Shown: positions 17,575 to 26,400 of the stretch, piece after piece
Position numbering within the stretch: the stretch's first letter is position 1
Layout of the letters: each line of letters begins with the position of its first letter
Origin: Comamonas testosteroni
GTDB taxonomy: Bacteria > Pseudomonadota > Gammaproteobacteria > Burkholderiales > Burkholderiaceae_C
Direction of reading: 5' to 3'
Length of the DNA: 64,000 nucleotides
Assembly (NCBI RefSeq): GCF_014076415.1
Contig: NZ_CP043568.1
Span: forward strand, 620,001 to 684,000
Translations under genes and position numbers: made by a program
The notes under the pieces: generated by a model
Seen by the model: the letters and a program-made list of their open reading frames with translations, nothing else
The model's database searches: none
What the model was told of the DNA's origin: nothing

Positions 17575-17609
17575 CGGCCCGCAGAAACCGTTGAGGTCTC
17601 TGCGGGCCG
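17575..17609. terminator. GC-rich hairpin between convergent lysR and actP
   Basis: A perfect 11-bp inverted repeat, CGGCCCGCAGA (17575-17585) and TCTGCGGGCCG (17599-17609), with a 13-base loop just after the LysR stop. There is no T-tract, so termination may be weak or factor-assisted. A second GC-rich inverted repeat follows near 17633-17652. Confidence 0.5.
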
Positions 17610-17663
17610 AGGTGAGGGCAGAGTCCTGCCGGGGCCCGGCATGGCGCCGGGCCATTCACATCA

Positions 17664-19397
17664 TCAGTGGCCGGATGCGCCTGCGGCACCCAGACCGGTT
17701 TCCGAACGCACTTGCTGCGCAGGGAACACGGCGCGCTCCTTGGCTGCCTGAGCGCTCTTGTCGAGCACGGAGAACAGCCACACGCCGAAGAAGCCGATCG
17801 CCATGGAGAACAGTGCAGGCGAGGCGTATGGGAACCAGGCCGAGCCGGCCGGATGGCCCAGAGTCGCTTCCCACACCGAGGGCGAGACGATGGTCAGACC
17901 CACGGAGGAGACCAGGCCCATGAAGCCGCCGATGACGGCGCCCTTGGTGGTGCAGTTCTTCCACAGCACCGACAGCAGCAGCGGCGGGAAGTTGGCGGAA
18001 GCCGCCACGGCAAAGGCCAGCGAGACCATGAAGGCGATGTTCTGCTTCTCGAACACAATGCCCAGCAGCACGGCCACAAAGCCCAGGCACAGCGTGGTGA
18101 TGCGCGAGACCTTGAGTTCGGAGGCGCTGTCGGCCTTGCCCTTCTTGATGACGGTGGCGTAGAGGTCGTGCGAGACGGCCGAGGCGCCGGACAGGGTCAG
18201 ACCTGCGACCACGGCGAGAATCGTGGCAAAGGCCACGGCCGAGATAAAGCCGTAGAACACATCGCCGCCCACGGTCTTGGCCACCAGCACGGCGGCCATA
18301 TTGGCCGTGCCTGCGCCGCCGTGGATCACGCCCTTGGCCGTGTCCGCCATTTCGGGGTTGGTGAGCACCAGGGTGATGGCGCCGAAGCCGATGATGAAGA
18401 TCAGCACATAGAAGTAGCCGATCCAGGTCGTGGCCCAGAACACGCTCTTGCGTGCTTCCTTGGCGTCAGGCACGGTGAAGAAGCGCATCAGGATGTGGGG
18501 CAGGCCCAGGGTGCCGAACATCAGCGCCATGCCGAAGCTGATGGCGGAGATCGGGTCCTTGATGAAGCCGCCCGGGCCCATGATGGCCAGGCCCAGTTTC
18601 TCTGCGACGGATGGCTCGGCACCGCCGTTCGCGGCGATCTGGGTGCGTACCTTCACGCCTTCGGCAAACAGTGCCTCGGGGCTGAAACCGTATTTGGACA
18701 ACACCATGAAGCCCATGAAGGTCACGCCGGCCAGCAGCAGGCAGGCCTTGATGATCTGCACCCAGGTAGTGGCCGTCATGCCGCCAAACAGCACATAGAT
18801 CATCATCAGGCCGCCGACCAGGACCACGGCAATCCAGTAGTCCAGACCAAACAGCAGCTTGATCAGCTGGCCTGCACCCACCATCTGGGCAATCAGATAG
18901 AAGGCCACCACTACCAGCGTGCCGCAGGAGGCAAAAATCCGGAACGGCTTTTGCTCGAAGCGGTAGCCGGCCACGTCGGCAAAAGTGAAGCGGCCCAGAT
19001 TGCGCAGGCGTTCCGCCAGCAGAAAAGTCAGAATCGGCCAGCCCACCAGAAAACCGATGGAGTAGATCAGGCCGTCATAGCCGCTGGCCATGACGGAGGC
19101 CGAGATGCCGAGGAAGGAGGCGGCAGACATATAGTCGCCTGCAATCGCCAGACCGTTCTGAAAGCCGGTGATGCCGCCGCCTGCGGTATAGAAGTCGGAC
19201 GCCGACTTGGTGCGGCCCGCAGCCCATTTGGTGATCCACAGGGTTGCCACCACAAAGGCGGTGAACATGATGATGGCCGTCCAGTTGGTGGCCTGCTTGG
19301 CGGCGTTGCCGACGTCGCCGCCGGCGGCCAGCACAGGAGCTGTCGCGACCAGCGCTGCGGCGCCCGCCAGCCATTGGGAATGGATGCGCTGCTTCAT
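17664..19397 (-). CDS. actP: Cation/acetate symporter
   Basis: A sodium:solute symporter-family permease of 577 residues that takes up acetate and related short-chain monocarboxylates. An N-terminal hydrophobic leader (to about residue 25) is followed by about 13 membrane segments. ActP-type landmarks include [20 protein letters not shown] (residues ~71-90), SAASFLGIS and [15 protein letters not shown] residues (here [20 protein letters not shown]). The start overlaps the stop of the upstream DUF485 gene (ATGA), the standard yjcH-actP arrangement. Slightly longer than the E. coli protein (~549), with the extra length at the N-terminus and a periplasmic loop near residues 230-260. Confidence 0.93.
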   Translation of the reverse strand: MKQRIHSQWLAGAAALVATAPVLAAGGDVGNAAKQATNWTAIIMFTAFVVATLWITKWAAGRTKSASDFYTAGGGITGFQNGLAIAGDYMSAASFLGISASVMASGYDGLIYSIGFLVGWPILTFLLAERLRNLGRFTFADVAGYRFEQKPFRIFASCGTLVVVAFYLIAQMVGAGQLIKLLFGLDYWIAVVLVGGLMMIYVLFGGMTATTWVQIIKACLLLAGVTFMGFMVLSKYGFSPEALFAEGVKVRTQIAANGGAEPSVAEKLGLAIMGPGGFIKDPISAISFGMALMFGTLGLPHILMRFFTVPDAKEARKSVFWATTWIGYFYVLIFIIGFGAITLVLTNPEMADTAKGVIHGGAGTANMAAVLVAKTVGGDVFYGFISAVAFATILAVVAGLTLSGASAVSHDLYATVIKKGKADSASELKVSRITTLCLGFVAVLLGIVFEKQNIAFMVSLAFAVAASANFPPLLLSVLWKNCTTKGAVIGGFMGLVSSVGLTIVSPSVWEATLGHPAGSAWFPYASPALFSMAIGFFGVWLFSVLDKSAQAAKERAVFPAQQVRSETGLGAAGASGH

Positions 19398-19702
19398 TGC
19401 TTGATGCCTTTGAGAATGTCGCGGGTGAGCTGATCAAACTCGTTGTTGGCGCGGCGCACATAGAGGCCGGTAATGATCACGGAAAAAATGATGACGCCCA
19501 TGCCGATGGGAATGCCCAGGGTGGTCACTCCGGCGCCAATGGGGCGGGCCAGGAATTCCTTGTCGAATGCAATCAGCGCGACATAGCCGTAGTACACGAT
19601 CAGCATCAGAACGGTCAGCGCCAGGCCCAGGCGATTGCGCTTGCGGCGCAGTTGCTGGTAGGCGGGGTTGCTTTGGATTGTCTCTATCACAGGGTCTCGC
19701 AC
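19394..19702 (-). CDS. DUF485 inner-membrane protein (YjcH-like), partner of ActP
   Basis: A 102-residue protein with two membrane helices ([25 protein letters not shown] near residues 25-45, and [20 protein letters not shown] near 61-80). Residues [15 protein letters not shown] before the first helix are characteristic of DUF485. It is translationally coupled to actP and always accompanies it in related genomes. Its precise role in acetate uptake is unknown. Confidence 0.9.
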   Translation of the reverse strand: MRDPVIETIQSNPAYQQLRRKRNRLGLALTVLMLIVYYGYVALIAFDKEFLARPIGAGVTTLGIPIGMGVIIFSVIITGLYVRRANNEFDQLTRDILKGIKQ

Positions 19703-19995
19703 AGCGTTGTCTCCTTTGAAGTTTTCCAGCCTGCCATCAGGTGCTCGGTGGCTTGCTTGCGATGCATTCTGAGAAGCCCGTCTGACCGCCTCCTTACTTA
19801 CGATATCGGTGTTTGCCCCCGGTTTTTCACATCAAAAAAAAACCAATCCGGGTAAGTGCGGAGAGGGTCGGGTAATGCCCAGTCTTGAATTTTTGAGAAG
19901 CTTTTTTTTTGTAAGTTAGCGGTCAGTTGTCGCTTTGATATTGGGCAAACAGGTGAGTTGGCAGCGCCTGAAATTCCAAAACCTAGGAGACAAAC
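19703..19995. other. Divergent control region between the acetate permease operon and the MHS transporter gene
   Basis: This 293-bp gap has no gene. It holds an odd inverted pair, GGTTTTT at 19821-19827 and AAAAACC at 19838-19844, and long A and T runs (19834-19842 and near 19902-19910). The promoters of both flanking genes should lie here, though none matches the sigma-70 consensus well. A GGAG ribosome site precedes the ATG at 19996. Confidence 0.5.
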
Positions 19996-21678
19996 ATGGC
20001 CATCAATGCGACAGCACATATGGGAGGTAAATCGGCCCCAAGGCCGATGAGCCCGGAAGAGCGCAAAGTCATCTTTGCGTCTTCGCTCGGAACCGTTTTC
20101 GAGTGGTACGACTTCTATCTGTACGGATCTCTGGCAGCCATCATCGCCAAGCAGTTCTTCAGCGGTCTGGATGCAGGATCGGCCTTCATCTTCGCGTTGC
20201 TGGCCTTTGCGGCAGGCTTCATCGTGCGCCCCTTCGGCGCGCTGGTGTTCGGCCGTCTGGGCGACATGATCGGGCGCAAGTACACCTTCCTGGTGACGAT
20301 CCTGATCATGGGCATGTCCACCTTCATCGTCGGCGTCTTGCCCAACTACGCCAGCATTGGCGTGGCCGCTCCCGTCATCCTGATCGCGCTGCGCATGCTG
20401 CAAGGCCTGGCCCTGGGCGGCGAGTACGGCGGCGCTGCCACCTATGTGGCAGAGCATGCGCCGCATGGCAAGCGCGGTGCTTACACCTCCTGGATTCAGA
20501 CCACGGCAACGCTGGGCCTGTTCCTGTCGCTGCTGGTGATTCTGGGTGTGCGTACCTCGATGGGTGAAGAGAAGTTCGCCGACTGGGGCTGGCGTATTCC
20601 ATTCCTGGTTTCCATTTTGCTGCTGGCCATCTCGGTCTGGATTCGCATGACGCTGTCCGAGTCTCCAGCCTTTCAGAAGATGAAGGCCGAGGGCAAGGTG
20701 TCCAAGGCGCCTCTGACTGAGTCGTTCGGTCAGTGGAAGAACCTCAAGATCGTGATTCTGGCGCTGGTCGGCTTGACCGCCGGTCAGGCTGTGGTCTGGT
20801 ATACCGGCCAGTTCTATGCGCTGTTCTTTCTGACGCAGCAGCTCAAGGTCGATGCCGTGACGGCCAATCTGATGATTGCCGCCGCACTGCTGATCGGCAC
20901 GCCTTTCTTTGTGGTCTTCGGCACGCTGTCCGACAAGATCGGCCGCAAGCCCATCATCATGCTGGGCTGCATTCTGGCCGTGTTGACCTACTTCCCGGTC
21001 TTCAAGGCGCTGACCGAAGCCGCCAACCCCGACCTGGCTGCGGCTCAAGCCAAGAACAAGGTGGTCGTCGTGGCCGATCCTGCGGAGTGCTCCTTCCAGT
21101 TCAACCCCACGGGCACGACCAAGTTCACCAGCTCCTGCGACGTGGCCAAGCAGGTGCTGGCTGCGGGTTCCGTGAGCTATGAAACCGAAGAGGCGGCTGC
21201 AGGCACCCAGGCCATGATCCGTATCGGTGCGACCGAGATTCCTTCGTTCTCGCTCAAGGGCCTGAGCCCTGAAGATGCCAAGGCCAAGGACGGTGCGTTC
21301 AAGAAGACCGTGGCTGCAGAACTGGCCAAGGATGGCTATCCCACCAAGGCCGACCCCGCCAAGATGAACAAGTTCATGATGGTCGCGATCCTGACCTATC
21401 TGGTGCTGCTGGTGACCATGGTCTACGGCCCGATTGCAGCCATGCTGGTGGAGCTGTTCCCGACACGCATCCGCTACACCTCGATGAGCTTGCCCTATCA
21501 CATCGGCAATGGCTGGTTCGGCGGTCTGCTGCCCACCATGTCCTTCGCCATCGTGGCGCAGACCGGCAATATGTACAACGGCCTCTGGTATCCCATCATC
21601 ATCGCTGGCGTGACGGCCGTGATCGGCACGCTGTTCGTGCCCGAAACCAAGGACCGCGACATCTACGCAGAAGACTGA
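19996..21678 (+). CDS. MHS-family MFS transporter with a large central loop
   Basis: A 560-residue proton-coupled metabolite symporter. The MHS signature SLGTVFEWYDFYLYGSLA lies near residues 33-50, with GRLGDMIGRKYTF and GGEYGGAATYVAEHAP further on. A roughly 120-residue hydrophilic stretch (about residues 340-460) interrupts the usual 12-helix layout before EELFPTRIRYTSMSLPYHIGNGWFGG-like residues (VELFPTRIRYTSMS here). Typical MHS proteins are about 430-450 residues, so the loop accounts for the excess. The loop has two cysteines. The substrate is not identifiable. Position beside actP suggests a carboxylate. Confidence 0.85.
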   Translation: MAINATAHMGGKSAPRPMSPEERKVIFASSLGTVFEWYDFYLYGSLAAIIAKQFFSGLDAGSAFIFALLAFAAGFIVRPFGALVFGRLGDMIGRKYTFLVTILIMGMSTFIVGVLPNYASIGVAAPVILIALRMLQGLALGGEYGGAATYVAEHAPHGKRGAYTSWIQTTATLGLFLSLLVILGVRTSMGEEKFADWGWRIPFLVSILLLAISVWIRMTLSESPAFQKMKAEGKVSKAPLTESFGQWKNLKIVILALVGLTAGQAVVWYTGQFYALFFLTQQLKVDAVTANLMIAAALLIGTPFFVVFGTLSDKIGRKPIIMLGCILAVLTYFPVFKALTEAANPDLAAAQAKNKVVVVADPAECSFQFNPTGTTKFTSSCDVAKQVLAAGSVSYETEEAAAGTQAMIRIGATEIPSFSLKGLSPEDAKAKDGAFKKTVAAELAKDGYPTKADPAKMNKFMMVAILTYLVLLVTMVYGPIAAMLVELFPTRIRYTSMSLPYHIGNGWFGGLLPTMSFAIVAQTGNMYNGLWYPIIIAGVTAVIGTLFVPETKDRDIYAED

Positions 21679-21718
21679 GGCAAAGTGATGGTGCTGCAAT
21701 TTATGCAGCATCACATCG

Positions 21719-21755
21719 AAGACCTGCAAGGCTTGTGCTTTGCAGGTCTTTTTTG
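21719..21755 (+). terminator. Intrinsic terminator after the MHS transporter gene
   Basis: A perfect 11-bp stem, AAGACCTGCAA (21719-21729) and TTGCAGGTCTT (21740-21750), with a 10-base loop, followed by a run of T. Confidence 0.9.
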
Positions 21756-21937
21756 TTTGCATCAGCACTAGTGGGTTACAGCAGTGTGGCAACAAAGCAT
21801 CATTGCGTTACTTTTTTGCGATGGAAATCATGCTTTTGAGAGGGGCCAACCTAGAATCACACCTAGCCGCGAGAGGGCCAACAACCTACAAGCCAATGCG
21901 GTGCAAAAAACACTATCCCAGGATATAGGAGCATTGA

Positions 21938-22951
21938 ATGACCAAGATGACTCGCATCGCACTGGCCGCACTGGCTGTGATGGGCGCAACCACCGCAATG
22001 GCACAGAGCAGCGTGACGCTGTACGGCCGTATCAACACCACCGTCGAACGCCAGAAGGCTGGCGGTGAATCGGTGTCCGGCCTGTACAACAATGCTTCCC
22101 GCTGGGGCATTCGCGGTACCGAAGATCTTGGTGGCGGCCTGAAGGCAGGCTTCACCCTGGAGTCCGGCTTCAACTCCGACACCGGCACCGGCTCCGCCTG
22201 GACCCACCCCACCACCGGCATGTCCTTTGCGCGTCAGAGCGAAGTGAACCTGTCCGGCGGCTTCGGCATGATCCGTCTGGGCAACTTCGTTCCCGAGTCC
22301 TACTACGCAACTGCTGACTACATCAGCATGCACAACCACGACACCGGTTCTTCTTCCGATGCGCTGTACTACGATCCCGTCTGGTTCGGCGGTCTGAGCA
22401 CCAAGAACAAGATCGGCTATCGCACCCCCAACATGGGCGGCCTGACAGTGGATGCCTCCGTGTCTATGCACGAGAAGGATCCCTCGGTCGGTCCTCGCAA
22501 GAATGGCTACGATCTGGCCGCCAACTACGCCACCGGTCCTGTGCACCTGGGCGCTGGCTTCAGCAAGGTGGGCGACAACTGGCAAGCTGCCCTGCGCGGC
22601 CTGTACACATTCGGTCAAGTGACTCTGGGTGCCTACTACCAGCGTAACAAGGACGACAACCAGATCACCGGCACTGGCGCTGGTTCGCGCAACAACTTCC
22701 GTCTGTCGGCCATGTACACCATGGGCGCTTCGGAATTCCATGCCAACGTGGGTCATGCCAACAAGTGGAGCCATATTGCTGACTCCGCCGCCACTCAGTG
22801 GACTCTGGGCTACAACTACAACCTGAGCAAGCGCACCAAGGTGTATGGCTACTACACCAAGGTGAACAACAGCAAGGGTGCGAACTATGTGACTGGTAAT
22901 GCCGGCGCGGACTTCAGCTCCTTCGCTCTGGGCGTGCGCCACAACTTCTAA
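21938..22951 (+). CDS. Outer-membrane general porin (Omp32/OmpC-like)
   Basis: A 337-residue 16-strand trimeric porin for passage of small hydrophilic or anionic solutes. A signal peptide (MTKMTRIALAALAVMGATT, cleavage near AMAQS) is followed by SVTLYGRINTTVE, the standard first strand. NASRWGIRGTEDLGGGLKAG and the C-terminal FALGVRHNF, with terminal Phe for BAM recognition, are porin hallmarks. Its codon use looks restricted, as expected for an abundant protein. AGGAG lies about 10 bases before the ATG. Confidence 0.93.
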   Translation: MTKMTRIALAALAVMGATTAMAQSSVTLYGRINTTVERQKAGGESVSGLYNNASRWGIRGTEDLGGGLKAGFTLESGFNSDTGTGSAWTHPTTGMSFARQSEVNLSGGFGMIRLGNFVPESYYATADYISMHNHDTGSSSDALYYDPVWFGGLSTKNKIGYRTPNMGGLTVDASVSMHEKDPSVGPRKNGYDLAANYATGPVHLGAGFSKVGDNWQAALRGLYTFGQVTLGAYYQRNKDDNQITGTGAGSRNNFRLSAMYTMGASEFHANVGHANKWSHIADSAATQWTLGYNYNLSKRTKVYGYYTKVNNSKGANYVTGNAGADFSSFALGVRHNF

Positions 22952-23020
22952 TTTGTGCACCGCGCAAGCGGTGTCTCCAGCAGCTGCAGCTGATAATGCA
23001 GACCATTACTCCAAGTTCAC

Positions 23021-23049
23021 ACCCCATGTCGCAAGGCATGGGGTTTTTT
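23021..23049 (+). terminator. Intrinsic terminator after the porin gene
   Basis: Stem ACCCCATG (23021-23028) and CATGGGGT (23037-23044), 8-base loop, then a T-tract. Confidence 0.9.
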
Positions 23050-23174
23050 CTTATGCGCAGCCTGCCTTGCAGTAAGCCACGCGCAAACTCGGTGAGGCTC
23101 AATGCTCTTGCTGTCTGGCGCGACGCAAGCTGCCGCTCCGGCTGCCTCTGTTCATAACGACTCTGGAGACTGAT

Positions 23175-23312
23175 ATGTGGAAGCTGGCGATTGGTTTTGT
23201 GGTGTTTGCCGCCGTGGCGCTGTTTGTCATCATGAAGGCGGGGGACAAGGTGGATATGAGCGGCGAAAAACATGGTGCGGATGCGATTCATGCACCGGTG
23301 GAGTCCAAATGA
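23175..23312 (+). CDS. 45-residue single-pass membrane peptide
   Basis: An ATG-started frame of 45 residues. MWKLAIGFVVFAAVALFVIM forms one membrane helix, followed by a short hydrophilic tail KAGDKVDMSGEKHGADAIHA. GGAG lies 7-8 bases upstream of the ATG. A strong terminator follows at 23331, and the porin terminator lies before it, so it forms its own transcription unit. The compact layout and coding-like third positions support a real gene. I recall similar unnamed small proteins in Comamonadaceae. Function unknown. Confidence 0.7.
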   Translation: MWKLAIGFVVFAAVALFVIMKAGDKVDMSGEKHGADAIHAPVESK

Positions 23313-23330
23313 AGACTGCCGCAAGCGATC

Positions 23331-23357
23331 AAAGCCCCGCCAGCCGGGGCTTTTTTT
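23331..23357 (+). terminator. Intrinsic terminator after the 45-residue peptide gene
   Basis: Stem AAAGCCCCG (23331-23339) and CGGGGCTTT (23345-23353) with a 5-base loop and a T-tract. Confidence 0.92.
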
Positions 23358-23461
23358 ATTGCACTCTTCAGAGCTGCGGCAAACCTGAATGCACATGCGC
23401 AACCCAGGCTCTTGCCAGGACTGCCTAGAATGTTTGGCCTCCATAGAAAAGACCGCAGAAC

Positions 23462-26400
23462 ATGACGCAGGGCCTGATCCGTATCCGTGGTGCTCGCCAG
23501 CACAATCTTCGCAATCTGGACATCGATATCCGTACCGGTGAACTGACCGTGGTCACCGGCCCCAGCGGCTCGGGCAAGTCCAGCCTGGTGTTCGACACGC
23601 TGTACGCCGAAGGCCAGCGCCGCTATGTCGAGACCTTCTCCGCCTACGCGCGTCAGTTCCTCGATCGCATGGACAAGCCGGCTGTGGACAAGGTCGAAGG
23701 TGTGCCGCCCGCGATTGCCATCGACCAGACCAACCCGGTGCGCAACTCGCGCTCCACCGTGGGCACGATGACGGAGATCAACGATCACCTCAAGCTGCTG
23801 TTTGCGCGTGCGGCCCAGTTGTTCGACAGCAGGACGGCCCTGCCGGTGCGCCACGATACGGCGGACAGTATTTATGCCGAGCTGGCCCAGCGCTGCGAGG
23901 CCGCGGGCGACCCGCGCATTGCCATCACCTTCCCGGTGGAGCTGCCGGCCAATACCTCGGCCGAGGAGGTGGAGCAATGGCTGTCTGCCAGCGGCTTCAC
24001 CAAGGTGCAGGCCGAGCGCGAAGTGGAGCGCGCGCATGCGGCCAGTGACGAGGCCGCCAAGGCCAAGAAAAAAGCCAAGCCAGCCCCCGAGAAGATCAAG
24101 GTGCTGGATGTGATTGCCGACCGCTTTCGCCTCGGCAAGGCCGAGCGTTCCCGCGCCATGGAGGCGATCGAGGTGGGCCTCAAGCGCGGCAGCGGCAGGC
24201 TCACGGTCTATGTGTTGCCCGAGAGCGGTGTCGAGGCGGCCGAGCCCGAGCTGTGGAAGTTCTCGCTGGGCCTGCACTGTCCCGAGAGCAATCTGACTTA
24301 CCAGGAGCCGATTCCCTCGCTGTTTTCCTTCAACTCCGCGGTGGGCGCCTGCGATGCCTGCCGTGGTTTCGGTCGCGTCATCGGGGTCGACTGGGGACTG
24401 GTGATTCCCAATGAAAAGCTCACCTTGCGCACCGGTGTCATCAAGCCGATCCAGACGCCGGCCTGGAAGGAGATTCAGGACGATTTGATGCGCCACTCCG
24501 AGGCCGAGGGCATTCCACGCGATACGGCCTGGTCCAAGCTGACCCAGGCGCAGAAGGACTGGGTGATAGAGGGCTCGCCCAACTGGAACGGCAAGTGGAG
24601 CCAGACCTGGTATGGCATTCGCCGCTTCTTCGAGTATCTCGAAAGCAAGGCCTACAAGATGCATATCCGGGTGCTGCTGTCCAAGTACCGCAGCTATACC
24701 GAATGCCCGAGCTGCGGTGGCGCTCGCCTCAAGACCGAAAGCCTGCTCTGGCGCATTGGCGGAAAGCAGGCCGCGGATGCCGTGCTGCCGCCCGGCGACG
24801 AGAGCGGCCGATACCAGCGCTTCATGCCGCAGGCGGTGGGCTGGAGCCGCGAGCAGCTCGAGAGCCTGCCCGGCCTGTGTCTGCATGATCTGATGCGTTT
24901 GCCGATCACGCGCCTGCGTGACTTCTTTGCGCAGCTGGCGCCAGACAACGATGCCGTTAAAAATGATGGTGAAGCCCAGGCATTGAGGATGCTGCATGCA
25001 GAAGTCATGACGCGGCTGCAGTATCTGTGCGATGTGGGCATAGGCTATCTCACGCTGGACCGCCAGAGCCGCACGCTGAGCGGTGGCGAGGTGCAGCGCA
25101 TCAACCTGACCACCGCTCTAGGCACTTCGCTGGTCAACACCCTGTTTGTGCTCGACGAGCCATCGATAGGTCTGCACCCGCGCGATATGGAGCGCATCAC
25201 CGAAGCCATGCAGCGCCTGCGCGATGCGGGCAATACGCTGGTAGTGGTGGAGCATGACCCCGCCGTGATGTTTGCCGCCGACCGAATGATAGACATGGGG
25301 CCGGGCCCGGGTGCGCGCGGCGGCCAGATCGTGTTCGACGGCACGCCCGAGGATTTGCGCAAGGCCGATACCCTGACCGGCGCCTATCTGGGCGGGCGCA
25401 AGCAGGTGGGCTTCGGTCTCAAGCGCATGGTGACCGAGAGCACGCCGCGTCTGATTCTCGAAGGCGCGCGCGAGCACAATCTGCGCGATATCAGCGTGGA
25501 CTTTCCGCTGCAGCGCCTGGTCACCATCACCGGCGTGTCGGGCTCGGGCAAATCCACGCTGATCCAGGACGTGCTGGTGCCGGCACTGATGCGCCATTTC
25601 GGCAAGCCCACCGATGCGGCGGGCGCGTTCGAGCGCCTGCTGGGCGCGGACCATCTGGCCGATGTGATGTTTGTGGACCAGTCGCCGATCGGCAAGACGG
25701 CGCGCTCCAACCCGGTCAGCTATGTGGGCGCCTGGGATGCGATCCGCGAGCTGTTCGCCGTGGCGCCGCTTTCACGCCAGCGCGGCTACACGGCTGCCAA
25801 GTTCAGCTTCAACAGCGGCGACGGCCGCTGCCCGACCTGCGGCGGCTCGGGCTTCGAGCATGTGGAGATGCAGTTCCTCTCGGACGTCTATCTGCGTTGC
25901 CCGGACTGCAACGGCACGCGTTATCGCCCCGAGATTCTGGAAGTGAAAATCGAGCGCAACGGCCAGCCGCTGAATGTGGCCGATGTGCTGGAGCTCACGG
26001 TGGCCGAAGCCGCGCTGCTGTTTGCGCAGGATCGCGACGTGATCCGCGCGCTGCAGCCCATCGTCGATGTGGGCCTGGAATATGTGAAGCTGGGCCAGCC
26101 CGTGCCCACGCTGTCGGGCGGCGAGGCACAGCGTCTCAAGCTCGCCGGCTTTCTGGCCGAGGCGGCCAAGGCGCAGTCCAAATCCAGGCAGTCGCTGGCC
26201 AAGAAAGGCACGCTGTTCCTGTTCGACGAGCCCACGACCGGCCTGCATTTCGAAGACATTGCCAAGCTCATGCGCGCATTGCGCAAGCTGCTCGAAGCGG
26301 GCCACTCGCTGATCGTCATCGAGCACAACCTGGACGTGATTCGCGCAAGCGACTGGCTGATCGATCTGGGTCCCGAAGGCGGTGACGGCGGCGGTCTGAT

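Noticed and set aside
17667..19433. 588-residue forward frame over actP
   Set aside because: Antisense to the acetate permease, with low-complexity His/Gln/Gly composition.
19798..21795. 665-residue reverse-strand frame over the MHS transporter
   Set aside because: Antisense shadow of a transporter gene with clear MHS motifs.
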